Positions 38,501 to 48,343 of a stretch of DNA of 61,863 bases are shown in pieces. The position numbers and the translations under genes were made by a program. Each line of letters opens with the position of its first letter. Within the stretch, counting starts at the first letter, position 1. The notes below the pieces were generated by a model. It saw nothing but the letters and a program-made list of their open reading frames with translations. It searched no databases and was not told where the DNA came from. Source of the DNA: DAOPXV01 sp035352535 (GTDB lineage Bacteria > Muiribacteriota > UBA9980); contig CAZJFS010000007.1 of the NCBI GenBank assembly GCA_964545075.1, positions 1-61,863 on the forward strand. The letters run 5' to 3'.

Positions 38501-40841
38501 CACGACACTGAAAGATTTCCGTCCGCCAGCGTGTTGCCGATGATATCAAATGATCCGGTCGTCGTATTCCCGGCCGCTGACGTTACCATTGAATATGAAG
38601 CGCTGATGGTGCTGCCGCCGAATATAGGCGCGATGTTCGCGGCCGTCGCGCGAGCTTTCATGCTGATCTTTTTGGAGGCCGCGTCGGTTATCGTCATCGT
38701 GAGTTCATCGTTGGCGGATAACGTTATAGCGGGCCTTAATGTTACGGCCGTTCCAAATCCGTTTATGACTCCGGCGGGGGCTCCGGCTCCGCCGTCGTTG
38801 GCCAGCACGAGAGCCTGAGCCGCGGTCACCGGACCGGCCGCCGCAGGCAGAGCGGGCGGGGCGGGTATGGTTCCGTCCTGGAGCCAGTCGGATTTATTTC
38901 CCGCCTGGTCGATAAATCTGTAGTAAACCTTGCTGCCGGCGAGTTTGCCCGTAGTGATGCCGGTTATGACGCTCGAATTGGCGCTTCGCGATGTGATGAA
39001 GGGGGATTCGACGGCTGTCCGAAATGTATCGGCGTCAGGCGTGAGCCCGCCGATATAAATTTGTAATTCGCATGTTTCCGGATAGCTCATGGCGGCGATC
39101 GCTTTCACTATGCCGGTGTTGTTGTCGAATGAAAGCGCGGCGGTATGGGTCGAAGAAATAGCGGGGTTCGTTCTGTCGAAGCGAACCTTTGAACCATCGG
39201 TGGTCTCGGTCTTTTTTGTTCCGGCGTTTCCGGCGGCGTCCTTAAAATCTACGGTAAATGGAATGTATCCTTCGATATCCGCCGCCGTCATTACGTAGGT
39301 CGCGGTATATGGTCCAGCTCCGGCTAGAGTAGCGGTTTTTCCGTCGATAGTTACCGCGGGAGCCGCGGTAAGCGCTTCACTCGCCGTCAGGGCTAGGGTT
39401 ATAGTGTCCCCCGTTTTTGCAAGCGAAGAGCTGGATGCGTTGTTGGAAGTTATCGTTACGGCGCTTAACGTCGGAAGCGTTCTGTCGTAAGTGACGGAAC
39501 TTGCGTCCGTCGGCGCGGCGACTTGAACGCCCGGGTTATATGCGGCGTCGGAGAAATCTATCTTGAATAGAACAACGCCTTCCGTATCGTCGGATGACTG
39601 TAATGCATATGATGCTATATAAGTGTTGGCGACGGTACCGGCAGTGACCGAGGCCGTTCTGAAGTCGAATAATTTGACCGTCGGATTCGCGCTTAAAGTT
39701 TCATTCGCGGTTATGTTCAATGTTATTACGTCGCCGGGTTTGGCTTTTCCGGGCGTCGGACTCGATGAAATTTTGACCAGTGAAAGCGTAGGGACTGTTT
39801 TATCGAATGTTACTGAACTTGAATTGGTTGTGGCTGTCACCGCAGTTCCGGCGTTTCCGGCGCGGTCCTTAAAAGCGATTGAGAATGATACGGCGCCTTC
39901 GGTGTCGGAGGCCTGCATCGTATATACGGCCGTATATGGCCCCGTCCCGGATACGGTGGCGGCGTTTCCGGCTATCGTTACCGCCGGCGTTGCGCTGAGG
40001 ATTTCACTTGAAGTTATGGAAAGCGTTATTTTATTTCCTGTTTTTGCTTTTGTCGTATTCGTTCCGTCCGATGCGATGGTGACGGTTGAAAGGACCGGCT
40101 TCGTGGTATCGGTATAAGCCGCCTTAATGCCCGTGTCGACGGATATGGAACCTGTATATCCCGGCCGCGCGAGCGTGACGCTTTCGGTGACGAGGCCCAC
40201 GGCGTATGTGTCGGAGACGATGGTCCTTGTGTATGAAAAATTTTTGAAATCGGCCGGTGCGATCTGTATGGAGGAAATTTCAGAGACATCGTTCAACGTT
40301 CCCTCGGCGTTGAATGAAATTTTGGGAGGCGTTGAAAGGGTTTCGCTGGAAGTTATTTTAATGTAATAAGTTCCGGCGCTTAACCTTGGGCTGTTACCGA
40401 GCGAAAGAGTGAGCGCGGCGTCCGAATAATATTGCATCGAAAGCGACGTGACGCTTGAATATGTGAGCGCGAGAGCCGGACTGGCCGCGCCCGTGTTTCC
40501 GACGGCGTCTATTATTCTTGAAGTTATGGTTTTGGATCCGACGGAGCCTAGCTGGCCGCTTGCGATTTGAAAAGTATAGGAACCGGAGGTTATCTCAGCC
40601 GCAGTAAGGGCGTGCGTCAGGGGGATTGGAAATGCCGAGCCGTTAATGAGAAGCTCGATGGAATCCCCCGCTACGGCGCTGCTGGAACCGAGAGGGGCGA
40701 CCACGGCGAATCCAAGCTGTTCCTCTACCGAATTTATCTCGGGGCCTGCTTCAGCGGTCGGAGCGCCTGGCGCGGATGGCGCCGTCGTGTCGATGGTGAA
40801 GATATTGTTCGAAGGAAGGGCCGAGCCGTTTCCCGCTTCAT
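32509..40841 (-). CDS. Giant Ig-like-repeat lipoprotein, C-terminal part (after gap)
   Basis: 2,776 residues after the gap at 40842-40851; the start of the same gene is at 40852-43273. It is built of beta-sandwich repeats. Module A has the pattern AKTGD-ITL, AAPAVTI, GPYTATYTM and DTEG-PFTIDFKDAAGN, about 100 residues, with six copies here. Module B starts with DNNTGKV and SYPETC, runs YIG to YYRF-D-AGN-S-W and closes PAPP, with five copies. Module C begins TLRPAITL. It ends ITLMSN with no membrane anchor or sorting motif. Extracellular adhesin or matrix protein inferred. Closing the gap by a 3-nt overlap gives one 3,583-aa protein. Confidence 0.85.
36864..36906 (-). repeat. Direct DNA repeat inside the giant gene, copy 1
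   Basis: 43 nt identical to 37179-37221, encoding the YTATYTMLAGDTEG part of two neighbouring A modules. Identity at the DNA level suggests recent duplication or gene conversion. Confidence 0.8.
37179..37221 (-). repeat. Direct DNA repeat inside the giant gene, copy 2
   Basis: Second copy of the 43-nt identity (see 36864-36906), 315 bp away, which is one module length and keeps the frame. Confidence 0.8.
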
Positions 40842-40851
40842 NNNNNNNNNN
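40842..40851. other. Assembly gap of 10 N inside the giant gene
   Basis: Ten N. The bases before and after it are both CAT (40839-40841 and 40852-40854). Merging these three bases and dropping the N restores one open frame reading VHDEAGNGS. The gap is probably a scaffolding placeholder with a small true overlap. Confidence 0.75.
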
Positions 40852-43273
40852 CATCGTGAACGGTCGAAAGCGATACGGCGGCGGTTCCGTCGATATACGT
40901 CGAGCCGTTGGCCGGGTTCACCGTGTAAGCGTAGCTCCATGTTTTCTTGTTTATTCCCTGGGTCATAGAGGCCTCGGTTATATCGGAAGACCCTTTCTGG
41001 TCGATGGATATTTTAGGCGTTTCACCTAACTTTACATCCTCTGAATAAGTTGCGGTGATGGTCATCTGGCCCGATTTAGCGGGATTCGCGCTATAGCTCA
41101 GCGCGACGGCCGGTATCGTTTTATCGAAATAAACCGAGCTGGAATCGGTCGTGGCCGTTGCCTGAACGTTAACGTTCGCGGGCGTCGTGAAATCTATGAA
41201 TACGGCTATGGTTCCTTCGGCGTCGGTGCTTAGCATCGTGTATGTCGCGTTGTAGGTGTTGTTTGACGAGGATGCGACCGAAGCTGTTTTGCCGGCTATT
41301 TTAGCTGTAGGCGCCGCCGTCAGCGTGTCGCGAGGTTTTATCTGAAGCGTTATAACATCGCCCGGTTTAGCTTTCGCCGGAGAAGCGTTGTTCGACGATA
41401 CGCTTAAAAGGCTTAAAAGCGGGTTCGTCGATTCGCTGACGTAATTTGAGGCCTTTACGGCGTCAGCGTCCTTTATCTGATTGGCGTAATTTCCCGAAGC
41501 GTCTTTTACCGCCGCGGCTCCAAGGCCGAGATAAGAGGTATCCTGATTTTTGGCGAGGCCCGAAGCGCCTTTTATAGCGTTAAGGTCTGTTGCGGATAAC
41601 GTTATAGTGAAGGAGGCGTTATCGGACGTCGATGCTGAGCTGTTCGTGAGCGAATAAGTTGTCGAGCCCGATTTAGCGTTCAAAAGCTTTATTTGGGTTA
41701 TATTAATGGTGGAAGGCTTCATTGTTTTATTGAAATTAAGCGTCATCTGTCCTGTTTGAAGATTAAAATCCCATGAAGCGAGAGACGCGAGCGTGAGATC
41801 GAAAGCGTATGCCGCTTCAGAGATTTCCGAGTCAATAAAACCGGTTTTTAGCGCTATGGCCCGGATGGTGGTGGCTGTCGCGATCGTCAGCTGGCCGGCA
41901 TAGTTCAGTCCGGCGGTCGATGAAGGGGCCGAGCCGTCCGTCGTATATTTTATCGTTGCGTTCGGCGTGGACGTGGATATGGTAACATTCTGAGTGGAAG
42001 AATAAGAGCCGCCGGCCGGGGTGAACGCGGGCGCTGAAACTTTCGGAGTTATTGAGAACGTCGGGGTTTCTGCGGCGGTTCCGTCGGTTTTTCCGTCGTT
42101 GGCTATGAGCTTGACCCTGACGCTGTTCTGGACCGAAGCGATGTTCCGGCTTGCAAGCCATTTTAATGAACGGTTGTTTCCGACGGCGACCGCGGTCGTG
42201 TCGCCGGTTACAGACGTAACCGCCGTATAGGTAACGCCAGAATCGGTGGTATAATACACTTTTACCGAGCATGAATCGCCTTCGGCGTCCGCAAGGTTAT
42301 AATTGATAGTGACTTCCGATGAATTATTGACGGTCGAAAGAATGGTTATCGCGGGCGGCGTATTTGTAGAAACGGGTATATTCATTTTGAAAAGAATTCC
42401 GCTGCAGGCGAAGCCGTAATTGTCCGAAAGAATTGTAATCGTTTTCACTTGGTCGGGATAACCTGTTTTTTCGGCTTTGAGGGTATAGGTTCCGGATATG
42501 AAGATTCCGTTGAAAACGAACGCTCCGTACTGGTCCGTATTTGTTACTAACGACTGGTTGTTTCCGGATAGCGTTATTTTTACGCCCGGTATCGCGGCCG
42601 AGGGCTTTTCAGTTGTCGATGTGGCGCGTGAAACGTTTCCCAATGAAGGCGCTCCGCTCACTTCGCTTACGACAAGTCCGCTTATTACGGGTACATTGGA
42701 GCCCGAAGCCCTTATTTCCTCGAACTTTTGCGTGACTTCGGATTTAATTGTTTCGACGGACTGATTCGCGACAAATTCTCCGAGTTGTTTTGAAAACACC
42801 TTTAGTTTCGAGTCGGCTTCGACGAATAATTTAATCATATGGGTTTTGCCCAGTTCGAATGCTATTTCGGTGGAATCATAAAGATTCGTTTTAGCGTTTT
42901 TGACCTTTATGATGGCTACGCTCGTCGAAGACGACGCTTCAACGTCCATTTTCCAGAAACCATCGCCGTCGGTGACGCCCGTATATTCTTTCAGGTTCAA
43001 AACCATCGCTATGCTCCGGCCTGAAACGGCCGCCCGCGATGGAGAAGCTGCAGATGTTCCGTTTAAGGAAGGAGCCGTCATGTTATCGTAAAGGTAACCA
43101 GTTAACGTGGTATTCGAATTGACGCTGACGTCGCCGCCTGACGGATTGTTTATTATGCTTCCGCCGCCACCGCCGCCACCGCAACCATAGATCGCGGTTA
43201 AAAATGCAATGAATATTATTAGGGGAATAAACAAATGAGGCGGTTTGGCGCAGGCATTAAAAAATCTCATCAC
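40852..43273 (-). CDS. Giant Ig-like-repeat lipoprotein, N-terminal part (before gap)
   Basis: 807 residues up to the gap. A lipoprotein signal ends AIYG|CGGGGGGGS, so the mature protein is lipid-anchored at Cys and followed by a poly-Gly spacer. Next come a carboxypeptidase-regulatory-like domain (about 225-290, GAFVFNGIFISGTYTLKAEKTGY) and a chitobiase C-terminal-like domain (about 405-490, GGSYSSTQNVTISTSTPNA and KYTTDGSAPS). Then the first A-type Ig-like module appears. AAGGAG precedes both GTG 43273 and ATG 43270; the latter has better spacing. Probably surface-displayed on the outer membrane. Confidence 0.85.
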
Positions 43274-43321
43274 AGGCTCCTTCGATGTTTATCATTAAAA
43301 TTAATTTCAAAAAAATAAAAA

Positions 43322-43374
43322 CCGGCAAAAAAAATTGAAGCATGATTTTTGGAGTGACGGCCAAAATTTGCCGG
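43322..43374 (-). terminator. Hairpin plus U-rich tract in the leader of the giant gene
   Basis: CCGGCAAA and TTTGCCGG (43322-43329 and 43367-43374) form an 8-bp stem with a long loop. On the minus strand it is followed by TTTTTATTTTTTT. It lies between the promoter and the start codon, so it could act as an attenuator controlling read-through into the giant gene. The loop matches no riboswitch I know. Confidence 0.5.
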
Positions 43375-43456
43375 AAACGCCATTAAATATTAATAAAATC
43401 ATGAACTAAATTTCAAAAGCTCCATGGCATTGAATAATAACTTGAATTATATAAAT

Positions 43457-43485
43457 AATATAGCATAACGCCATATAAGTGTCAA
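43457..43485 (-). promoter_or_regulatory. Promoter of the giant lipoprotein gene
   Basis: On the minus strand TTGACA (43485-43480), 17 bp, TATATT (43462-43457). The transcript would begin near 43450, leaving a long leader of about 175 nt that contains the hairpin at 43322-43374. The rest of the 260-nt space to the next gene is AT-rich with nothing else visible. Confidence 0.65.
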
Positions 43486-43533
43486 GTTAAAAATGGCCGG
43501 AAAAGGCATCGTGACATATATTAAGGGGGATTT

Positions 43534-45621
43534 TTACTTTTTGCCGCTATCCGCGTCTGATTTCGTTTTAACGTCGTTTCCCATATTTGTCATGGAAACC
43601 GATTTCGGCGAGACGTCGAAGACAAGTTTTATTTTACGGGCATTGCAGCCGGAAGTTGGAGAAGCCGAATTAAAAGGCTCGTTCAAATTAACCGCAGGCG
43701 AGCGGAAAGGAGAAGTGTCAGAAACTTCGAACTCGACCGATTGGCCTCTGGAAGGATCAGGCGAGCGGAAAATATATTCGGGAAAAACGAAAAGCTTTTG
43801 TCCCGCCAGATCTTCCGTAAGAAGTGAATTGTTGCCGCACATCGGGTCTGATATCTTCCATGTGATATAGCGCATTGAGTCTTTATTGTTCTGCGAACCG
43901 AGCGTTAACGGCGTGGATATGCCATGGCAAAGCATGAGGTCGCTCTGGACGAGGGATTTGTTAATGTTGTCGTAAGCCATCACTTTGAAGATGAGGCGGA
44001 CGTCCTCGGAGATTTTGAGCGCGTTCTTAAAGCGCTCGCACTCTTCAGCGGAGAAGCTCTTCATGGCTTCGGAATTTCCGGCGGCGTCGAATTCCCATAG
44101 CGGTGCCGTGTTCAGGTAAGGCGCGGCCGATGCGTCCGAATTAGGCAGCGTGAAGATGTCCGTGTGGTTGGTTTCGGTATTGGTCATCACTATTAGCGGA
44201 TTCGGCGGTTTGTTGTCGAAAACATAGAGGTTGGAAGTGATCTGGTGAGTATTATATTTTATTTTTCCGAGCTGCGTCGGGTTTAATGAAAAAATCGTAT
44301 TTATAAGCGAATTAAAACTCGATTGATCGTTTAAGATGGAAGGATCCGGTACAAGCCAGTTGCCCGACGAATCGCAGGCCGCGAACGTTAGCCTTAAAGC
44401 CTTATGCTGGCGGCTCTTATATTCCGCCTTCGCGTCGCGGTCGAGAGGCTGAAACGATGACATCGAAGCGTAATGAACCGGAGTTTTCGAGAAACCGGGT
44501 CCGAGTTTTTCAAGCTCGGCTTCGAGGCCGGCTATGGGAACGTAAAAAAAGTACGCCATGTTATCCTTCGAACCCGAATTGCCGCCGATCTTTTTCGAGC
44601 GGATCGAAGCGCCCGGAATGCTCGATATTTTTATAGGGGTCAGAAACGAGAATTTTCCCGATACGGGAGCCGATTCGTCTAACGTTTCATATATGGTCGA
44701 TTCAAGATCGAACGGATCCGCGATCTGCTGTTTGGGAGGATTATTATAATCATATTGCTTGTATTTTTCGTTGTACGTCTCCACGAGAATGAAGCCGTCG
44801 ACGTTGGAAAGATTGTGACGCAGTTTCGATTGCTTCATGTCGCCGAAAGGGTTATCGTCGATTATTGTGACGGCAAGCCCGTCCGGGTTTTTTTGAGCGC
44901 CGTATTTGGCGTCAAGGCCCTGTTTTGAGATAATGTCGTTGAATTCCGAGATCTTGTCGCCTGACGTGGCGTATAACGATTGCGGAGAGAGCGCCGCATT
45001 ATGCGGCGGTTCCATGTCGACGACGGTGAACGCGAATTTGCCGAACGCCTGCTGGGTCTTGGGCCATCCAGGAAGAAGGGTGGCGCCGGAATATGCCTGC
45101 CACTCGAAATCGGCGACGCACACTATCATCGATTCGTCCATTGGATCCGTGGGCGTTGAAAATATGTAATTTAAAGTCGAAACGTCGATTTCAGAGCCGG
45201 TTCCCTCATTTTTAACGAGCGAAGGCATCTGGTCGGGAAGCGTCAATTTCGTTCCGTCGAAATTGAGGATAACCCATTTAAGCGAACTGACGCGTACGAC
45301 GCGGGCGGTGAAATCGTTTTCGTTTGGAATGTTGATGCTTCTCGCTTTGGCTCTTAAAAGGCCCGTGAGAGAATCTTCAAGGTCCGTTTTTTTAAACTGG
45401 AACGAGTAGAGAAATCCCTGGTGAACGGGTATTTCCTTGTTGAAAAGAGGGTTTATCTTTATTTCAGGCGCGCTTTGCTGAAGCAGGGAAGATATGTCGG
45501 GCGCGGCGTGGCAGATCGAAAAAAAACCGCTGGAGGGAAAAGAGGCCGGGAGCAATGCAAAAAGAATATTAATGATTATGAATGCACTTCCGAAGCGGCT
45601 TTTAAAAGAATTCACGTTCAT
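43534..45621 (-). CDS. Exported 695-aa protein of unknown function in the pseudopilin cluster
   Basis: 695 aa. A signal peptide with a long hydrophobic core ends near CHA|APDISS. The rest is soluble, beta-rich by composition, with no domain I recognise and no C-terminal anchor. GGAAA precedes the ATG, one base after the K-like pseudopilin stop. It is the last gene after J-, I- and K-like pseudopilins, so a role as pilus-tip or pseudopilus-exported factor, in the position PilY1 has elsewhere, is a reasonable inference; no PilY1 likeness is seen. Confidence 0.8.
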   Translation of the reverse strand: MNVNSFKSRFGSAFIIINILFALLPASFPSSGFFSICHAAPDISSLLQQSAPEIKINPLFNKEIPVHQGFLYSFQFKKTDLEDSLTGLLRAKARSINIPNENDFTARVVRVSSLKWVILNFDGTKLTLPDQMPSLVKNEGTGSEIDVSTLNYIFSTPTDPMDESMIVCVADFEWQAYSGATLLPGWPKTQQAFGKFAFTVVDMEPPHNAALSPQSLYATSGDKISEFNDIISKQGLDAKYGAQKNPDGLAVTIIDDNPFGDMKQSKLRHNLSNVDGFILVETYNEKYKQYDYNNPPKQQIADPFDLESTIYETLDESAPVSGKFSFLTPIKISSIPGASIRSKKIGGNSGSKDNMAYFFYVPIAGLEAELEKLGPGFSKTPVHYASMSSFQPLDRDAKAEYKSRQHKALRLTFAACDSSGNWLVPDPSILNDQSSFNSLINTIFSLNPTQLGKIKYNTHQITSNLYVFDNKPPNPLIVMTNTETNHTDIFTLPNSDASAAPYLNTAPLWEFDAAGNSEAMKSFSAEECERFKNALKISEDVRLIFKVMAYDNINKSLVQSDLMLCHGISTPLTLGSQNNKDSMRYITWKISDPMCGNNSLLTEDLAGQKLFVFPEYIFRSPDPSRGQSVEFEVSDTSPFRSPAVNLNEPFNSASPTSGCNARKIKLVFDVSPKSVSMTNMGNDVKTKSDADSGKK

Positions 45622-45622
45622 G

Positions 45623-46333
45623 CTATTTCCTTTCGACCTCGACTATCTGCGTGATCTCTTTTTCCTTTTTTACGCCCATTCCGTCATATACCCAGGCTTT
45701 TACGATCAGTTCGACGGTCTGGCGGTTGTACAGAACCTGGTCCTTGACGGCTAGCACTTTTACCTTTGTCGCGCAGAAACCATGCAGATAAGGGGTTTTT
45801 CGTTCGAAAGTCAGGTCGTCGGTGTCCGGGCCGTAAAATCTTATGTCTTTCGTGAAGGCTTTTATGAATTCGTTGAGTTCGCCGGTGAGCGGCTCTTCAC
45901 GCGTGCCGACCCATTTCGGGTCCTGAAGCATGGAGTCGCGGCTTTCTCCCGGCAATACAAGATAAGCCGGACCTGGATTGTAGTCCTCGCTTTTCGGGTT
46001 TGGATTGACTACGGGTTTTCCGTCGGCTTTGCGTTTGGCTGCCAGGCGTATTGAAAAATAAGGATTTTTCAATTGAGATATGGCGAGGGCGTCGTAGCAT
46101 TCGGTAGGCAAAAACGATACTTTTAAAAGCGCCAGCTGGGCGGCTCCCTTGGCCAGATAGAGGGCCTTGCGCCCCTGAATATCCTGAAAATTCATGCGCC
46201 TGTTAGACGAATTCCATTTGGTGATGGTGAAGAAGAATATTACGAATATGAACATACCCACCAGCACTATCGGAATCAGCATTCCCCGGCGGCTGTTAGA
46301 TGAGCGGAATTTTATGAAAGTAAGTTTGTTCAT
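45623..46333 (-). CDS. Minor pseudopilin, GspK/PilX-like (second set)
   Basis: 236 aa. The N-terminal RRG|MLIPIVLVG lacks Glu5, and the helix is followed by YLAKGAAQLALLKVSFLPTE, shared with the product of 25045-25761, so the two are paralogues. GGAGGG precedes the ATG. A one-base gap to the next gene and to the I-like gene upstream shows a tight operon. Confidence 0.8.
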   Translation of the reverse strand: MNKLTFIKFRSSNSRRGMLIPIVLVGMFIFVIFFFTITKWNSSNRRMNFQDIQGRKALYLAKGAAQLALLKVSFLPTECYDALAISQLKNPYFSIRLAAKRKADGKPVVNPNPKSEDYNPGPAYLVLPGESRDSMLQDPKWVGTREEPLTGELNEFIKAFTKDIRFYGPDTDDLTFERKTPYLHGFCATKVKVLAVKDQVLYNRQTVELIVKAWVYDGMGVKKEKEITQIVEVERK

Positions 46334-46334
46334 T

Positions 46335-46982
46335 TTAACCGCCCTCCGCTTTTACGAGGCCGAGATTTGCTTTAAGCGATACGAATTCATGGAAGCGTTC
46401 GCGCTTGGTTTTCGGGTCTATCCAGGAGATCTTTAAAAGTATTTCCTTCAAAAAGGTTTTCGTCTTATGCTTGGTGATGTCGGAAAGCTTGAGCTTGACG
46501 GGCGGCGCCTTCCATTGCATGCTCTTGATAAGGGAATTGATATCGTTGCCCGCGTCGGCGAATTCGTTTTCGGATATCTGCCTTTTTATGTAGGGCGTTT
46601 TTTTGAAAGCGAATTGTATCTGATCATTTGGGATCGTTGTGATCTTTATTTCGAGTTTGTATGCGATTCCCTTGATTTTGAGTTCATTATTGACGGCGTT
46701 ATCCTCGTCGTTCATCCCGCTTATTTCGTCTAACTTCATGTCCTTGTCGACCTTGTCGAATTCGATGTCGTCGAGTATTTTGTCGAGTATCGCGCTTGCG
46801 GCTATGCCGGCGGTGTTTTCCATGTCCGTAGCGGAGGTCTGCTTGACCGAGTCCATGAGATATGAAAAAGACGGGATTATGGCCAGAACGAAAAGAGCTA
46901 CTCCTACCATTATTTCGGTAAGAGAAATGCCTTTTTTATCAGGCGCGCGGTATCCGGACATAAGCGTGATGAGCTTGTTCAT
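46335..46982 (-). CDS. Minor pseudopilin, GspI/PilV-like (second set)
   Basis: 215 aa with prepilin site KKG|ISLTEIMVG; Glu5 is present. The helix is followed by IPSFSYLMDSVKQTSATDMEN, matching the layout of the product of 24300-25013. It would be cut by prepilin peptidase and join a tip complex. It lies between J- and K-like genes. Confidence 0.83.
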   Translation of the reverse strand: MNKLITLMSGYRAPDKKGISLTEIMVGVALFVLAIIPSFSYLMDSVKQTSATDMENTAGIAASAILDKILDDIEFDKVDKDMKLDEISGMNDEDNAVNNELKIKGIAYKLEIKITTIPNDQIQFAFKKTPYIKRQISENEFADAGNDINSLIKSMQWKAPPVKLKLSDITKHKTKTFLKEILLKISWIDPKTKRERFHEFVSLKANLGLVKAEGG

Positions 46983-46983
46983 T

Positions 46984-47733
46984 TCAGTTAAGATTGTCGC
47001 AGACGTCGACGTTTACGAGCACCTGCGTGGTCTTTATAATTGGTTTGATTTCGCGGCCAGCATTTTTGGGCGCGAGCTTGATTTCTATGCCAAACATTTT
47101 TTCCCTGACTATTTTTTTATCGGGCGGCGCTGGAACGAAGCGTACGCTTTCCACGTCGTGAATGAGGACGCGCCTATTGACTACCTTGTCGACCTGAGGA
47201 TCGAGCTTAGGGACCTGCGAAGGGGTTCCGTCCCACTCGCCCGCTTTTTTTTCATACCAGAGTTCGCGCTTTTCGTTTATCCAGAATTCGACATGCTCGA
47301 TGAGCGCGGGCTGATTTTCAAGCTTGCTTTCAAATTCTTTTTTTTGAGGCCGCCTGCACATTTTAAAGGCGATTATCTTATCGCCCGCGACGGCGCCATC
47401 GCCTGTCAGAAGCTTTCTGTTATAGAAAAAATTAAAAGGCCCCTGGGCGGGATTGGAGTAATCCTCCGTTTTGTAATAATTGCCCGGAATGTTTGATACC
47501 ATGACGCCGGTGGCTTTGATGTCTTCCTGGAACTGGCGGAAGCCGACATTGAGTTCCTGCGTGAGGTTTGCCATCCATGTTCCCGCGTTGAATGACTTAT
47601 GGCCGAATATGAATATCTGATAGAAGACTCCGAGTATAAGCGTGAAGATCGCGCCGGCGATAATGACCTCGGTCATCGTAAATGCGCGTTCTTTTTTAAG
47701 CGTTATAAGGATTTTGCGTATGTCATTCATCAT
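46984..47733 (-). CDS. Minor pseudopilin, GspJ/PilW-like (second set)
   Basis: 249 aa with prepilin site ERA|FTMTEVII and a hydrophobic helix, then GTWMANLTQELNVGFRQFQEDIK, paralogous to the product of 25817-26680. First gene of the minus-strand J-I-K-695aa operon. The short gap to the STAS gene upstream shows no clear promoter, so read-through from the STAS promoter is possible. Confidence 0.83.
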   Translation of the reverse strand: MMNDIRKILITLKKERAFTMTEVIIAGAIFTLILGVFYQIFIFGHKSFNAGTWMANLTQELNVGFRQFQEDIKATGVMVSNIPGNYYKTEDYSNPAQGPFNFFYNRKLLTGDGAVAGDKIIAFKMCRRPQKKEFESKLENQPALIEHVEFWINEKRELWYEKKAGEWDGTPSQVPKLDPQVDKVVNRRVLIHDVESVRFVPAPPDKKIVREKMFGIEIKLAPKNAGREIKPIIKTTQVLVNVDVCDNLN

Positions 47734-47791
47734 TTGAGCGTTAAATGCTGTTTTTACATTTTAATGCAGGTTGATACTGGCCCGGCTTTGG

Positions 47792-48220
47792 TCATGCGGC
47801 CAGAAAAGTCGAAGCTTCTTCGATGCTGGAGAAGATCGATATGCGCTGATTGAGCTTGGTTACTTTAAAAACCACCATGATCGAAGGTTTCGGGTTGACG
47901 ATAACGATCTTGCCGCCGTTTTCGTTGACTTTCTGATAGAGCATTATGATGGTTGAAAGTCCCATGGAATCTATGAAGTCAAGTTTAGTGAAATCGAGGG
48001 CGAAAAATTTGTCGCCTTTTTCGATGAACGGAAGTATGTATGCTTGAAATTCGGTTGAAGTGAGAAGATCTATCGTTCCCGTTATATTGACCAATACGTA
48101 ATTCATTTCGCCTTTAGGCCCGCCATGTTTGGCCGAAACTATTTTCCGCGTCTCGGATTCGACCGCAAACGACCCTAAAGAACTGGTTTTATGTTTAAAT
48201 TCATTTGAGTTTAAATTCAC
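47792..48220 (-). CDS. STAS-domain protein (anti-sigma factor antagonist type)
   Basis: 142 aa. The STAS domain covers about 38-142, with the conserved DFIDSMGLSTIIMLYQ; Ser85 lies in the motif where SpoIIAA/RsbV proteins are phosphorylated, although the next residue is Met. About 35 extra N-terminal residues precede the domain. A GTG start follows GGGAGA (48231-48236). The natural partner, an anti-sigma kinase, is not in the window. It has its own strong promoter. Confidence 0.87.
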   Translation of the reverse strand: MNLNSNEFKHKTSSLGSFAVESETRKIVSAKHGGPKGEMNYVLVNITGTIDLLTSTEFQAYILPFIEKGDKFFALDFTKLDFIDSMGLSTIIMLYQKVNENGGKIVIVNPKPSIMVVFKVTKLNQRISIFSSIEEASTFLAA

Positions 48221-48258
48221 TTCAAAAACATCTCCCGAAAGTTTATATAACTACTTTC

Positions 48259-48287
48259 ATAATACTTCAAACACGGTCTAATGTCAA
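48259..48287 (-). promoter_or_regulatory. Promoter of the STAS gene
   Basis: On the minus strand TTGACA (48287-48282), 17 bp, TATTAT (48264-48259), placed between the Bat fusion stop and the STAS start at 48220. Confidence 0.7.
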
Positions 48288-48343
48288 GCAAATTGTCTTT
48301 TTTTTATAATTTGTCCGGCCGTTTTCGGGTGCCGTGAAAAAGA

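Noticed and set aside
32509..43273. Many long open frames on the plus strand opposite the giant gene
   Set aside because: They are shadows of a low-stop, Ala/Thr/Ser-rich coding strand. They have no ribosome-binding sites, are rich in Val/Ala and break at each module.
32509..43273. CRISPR array or tandem DNA repeat array in the giant gene
   Set aside because: The repeats are protein modules of about 100 residues with diverged DNA; there are no short, evenly spaced identical repeats.
43274..43460. c-di-GMP riboswitch in the leader of the giant gene
   Set aside because: None of the conserved GEMM core segments could be found; only a simple hairpin with a U-tract is visible.
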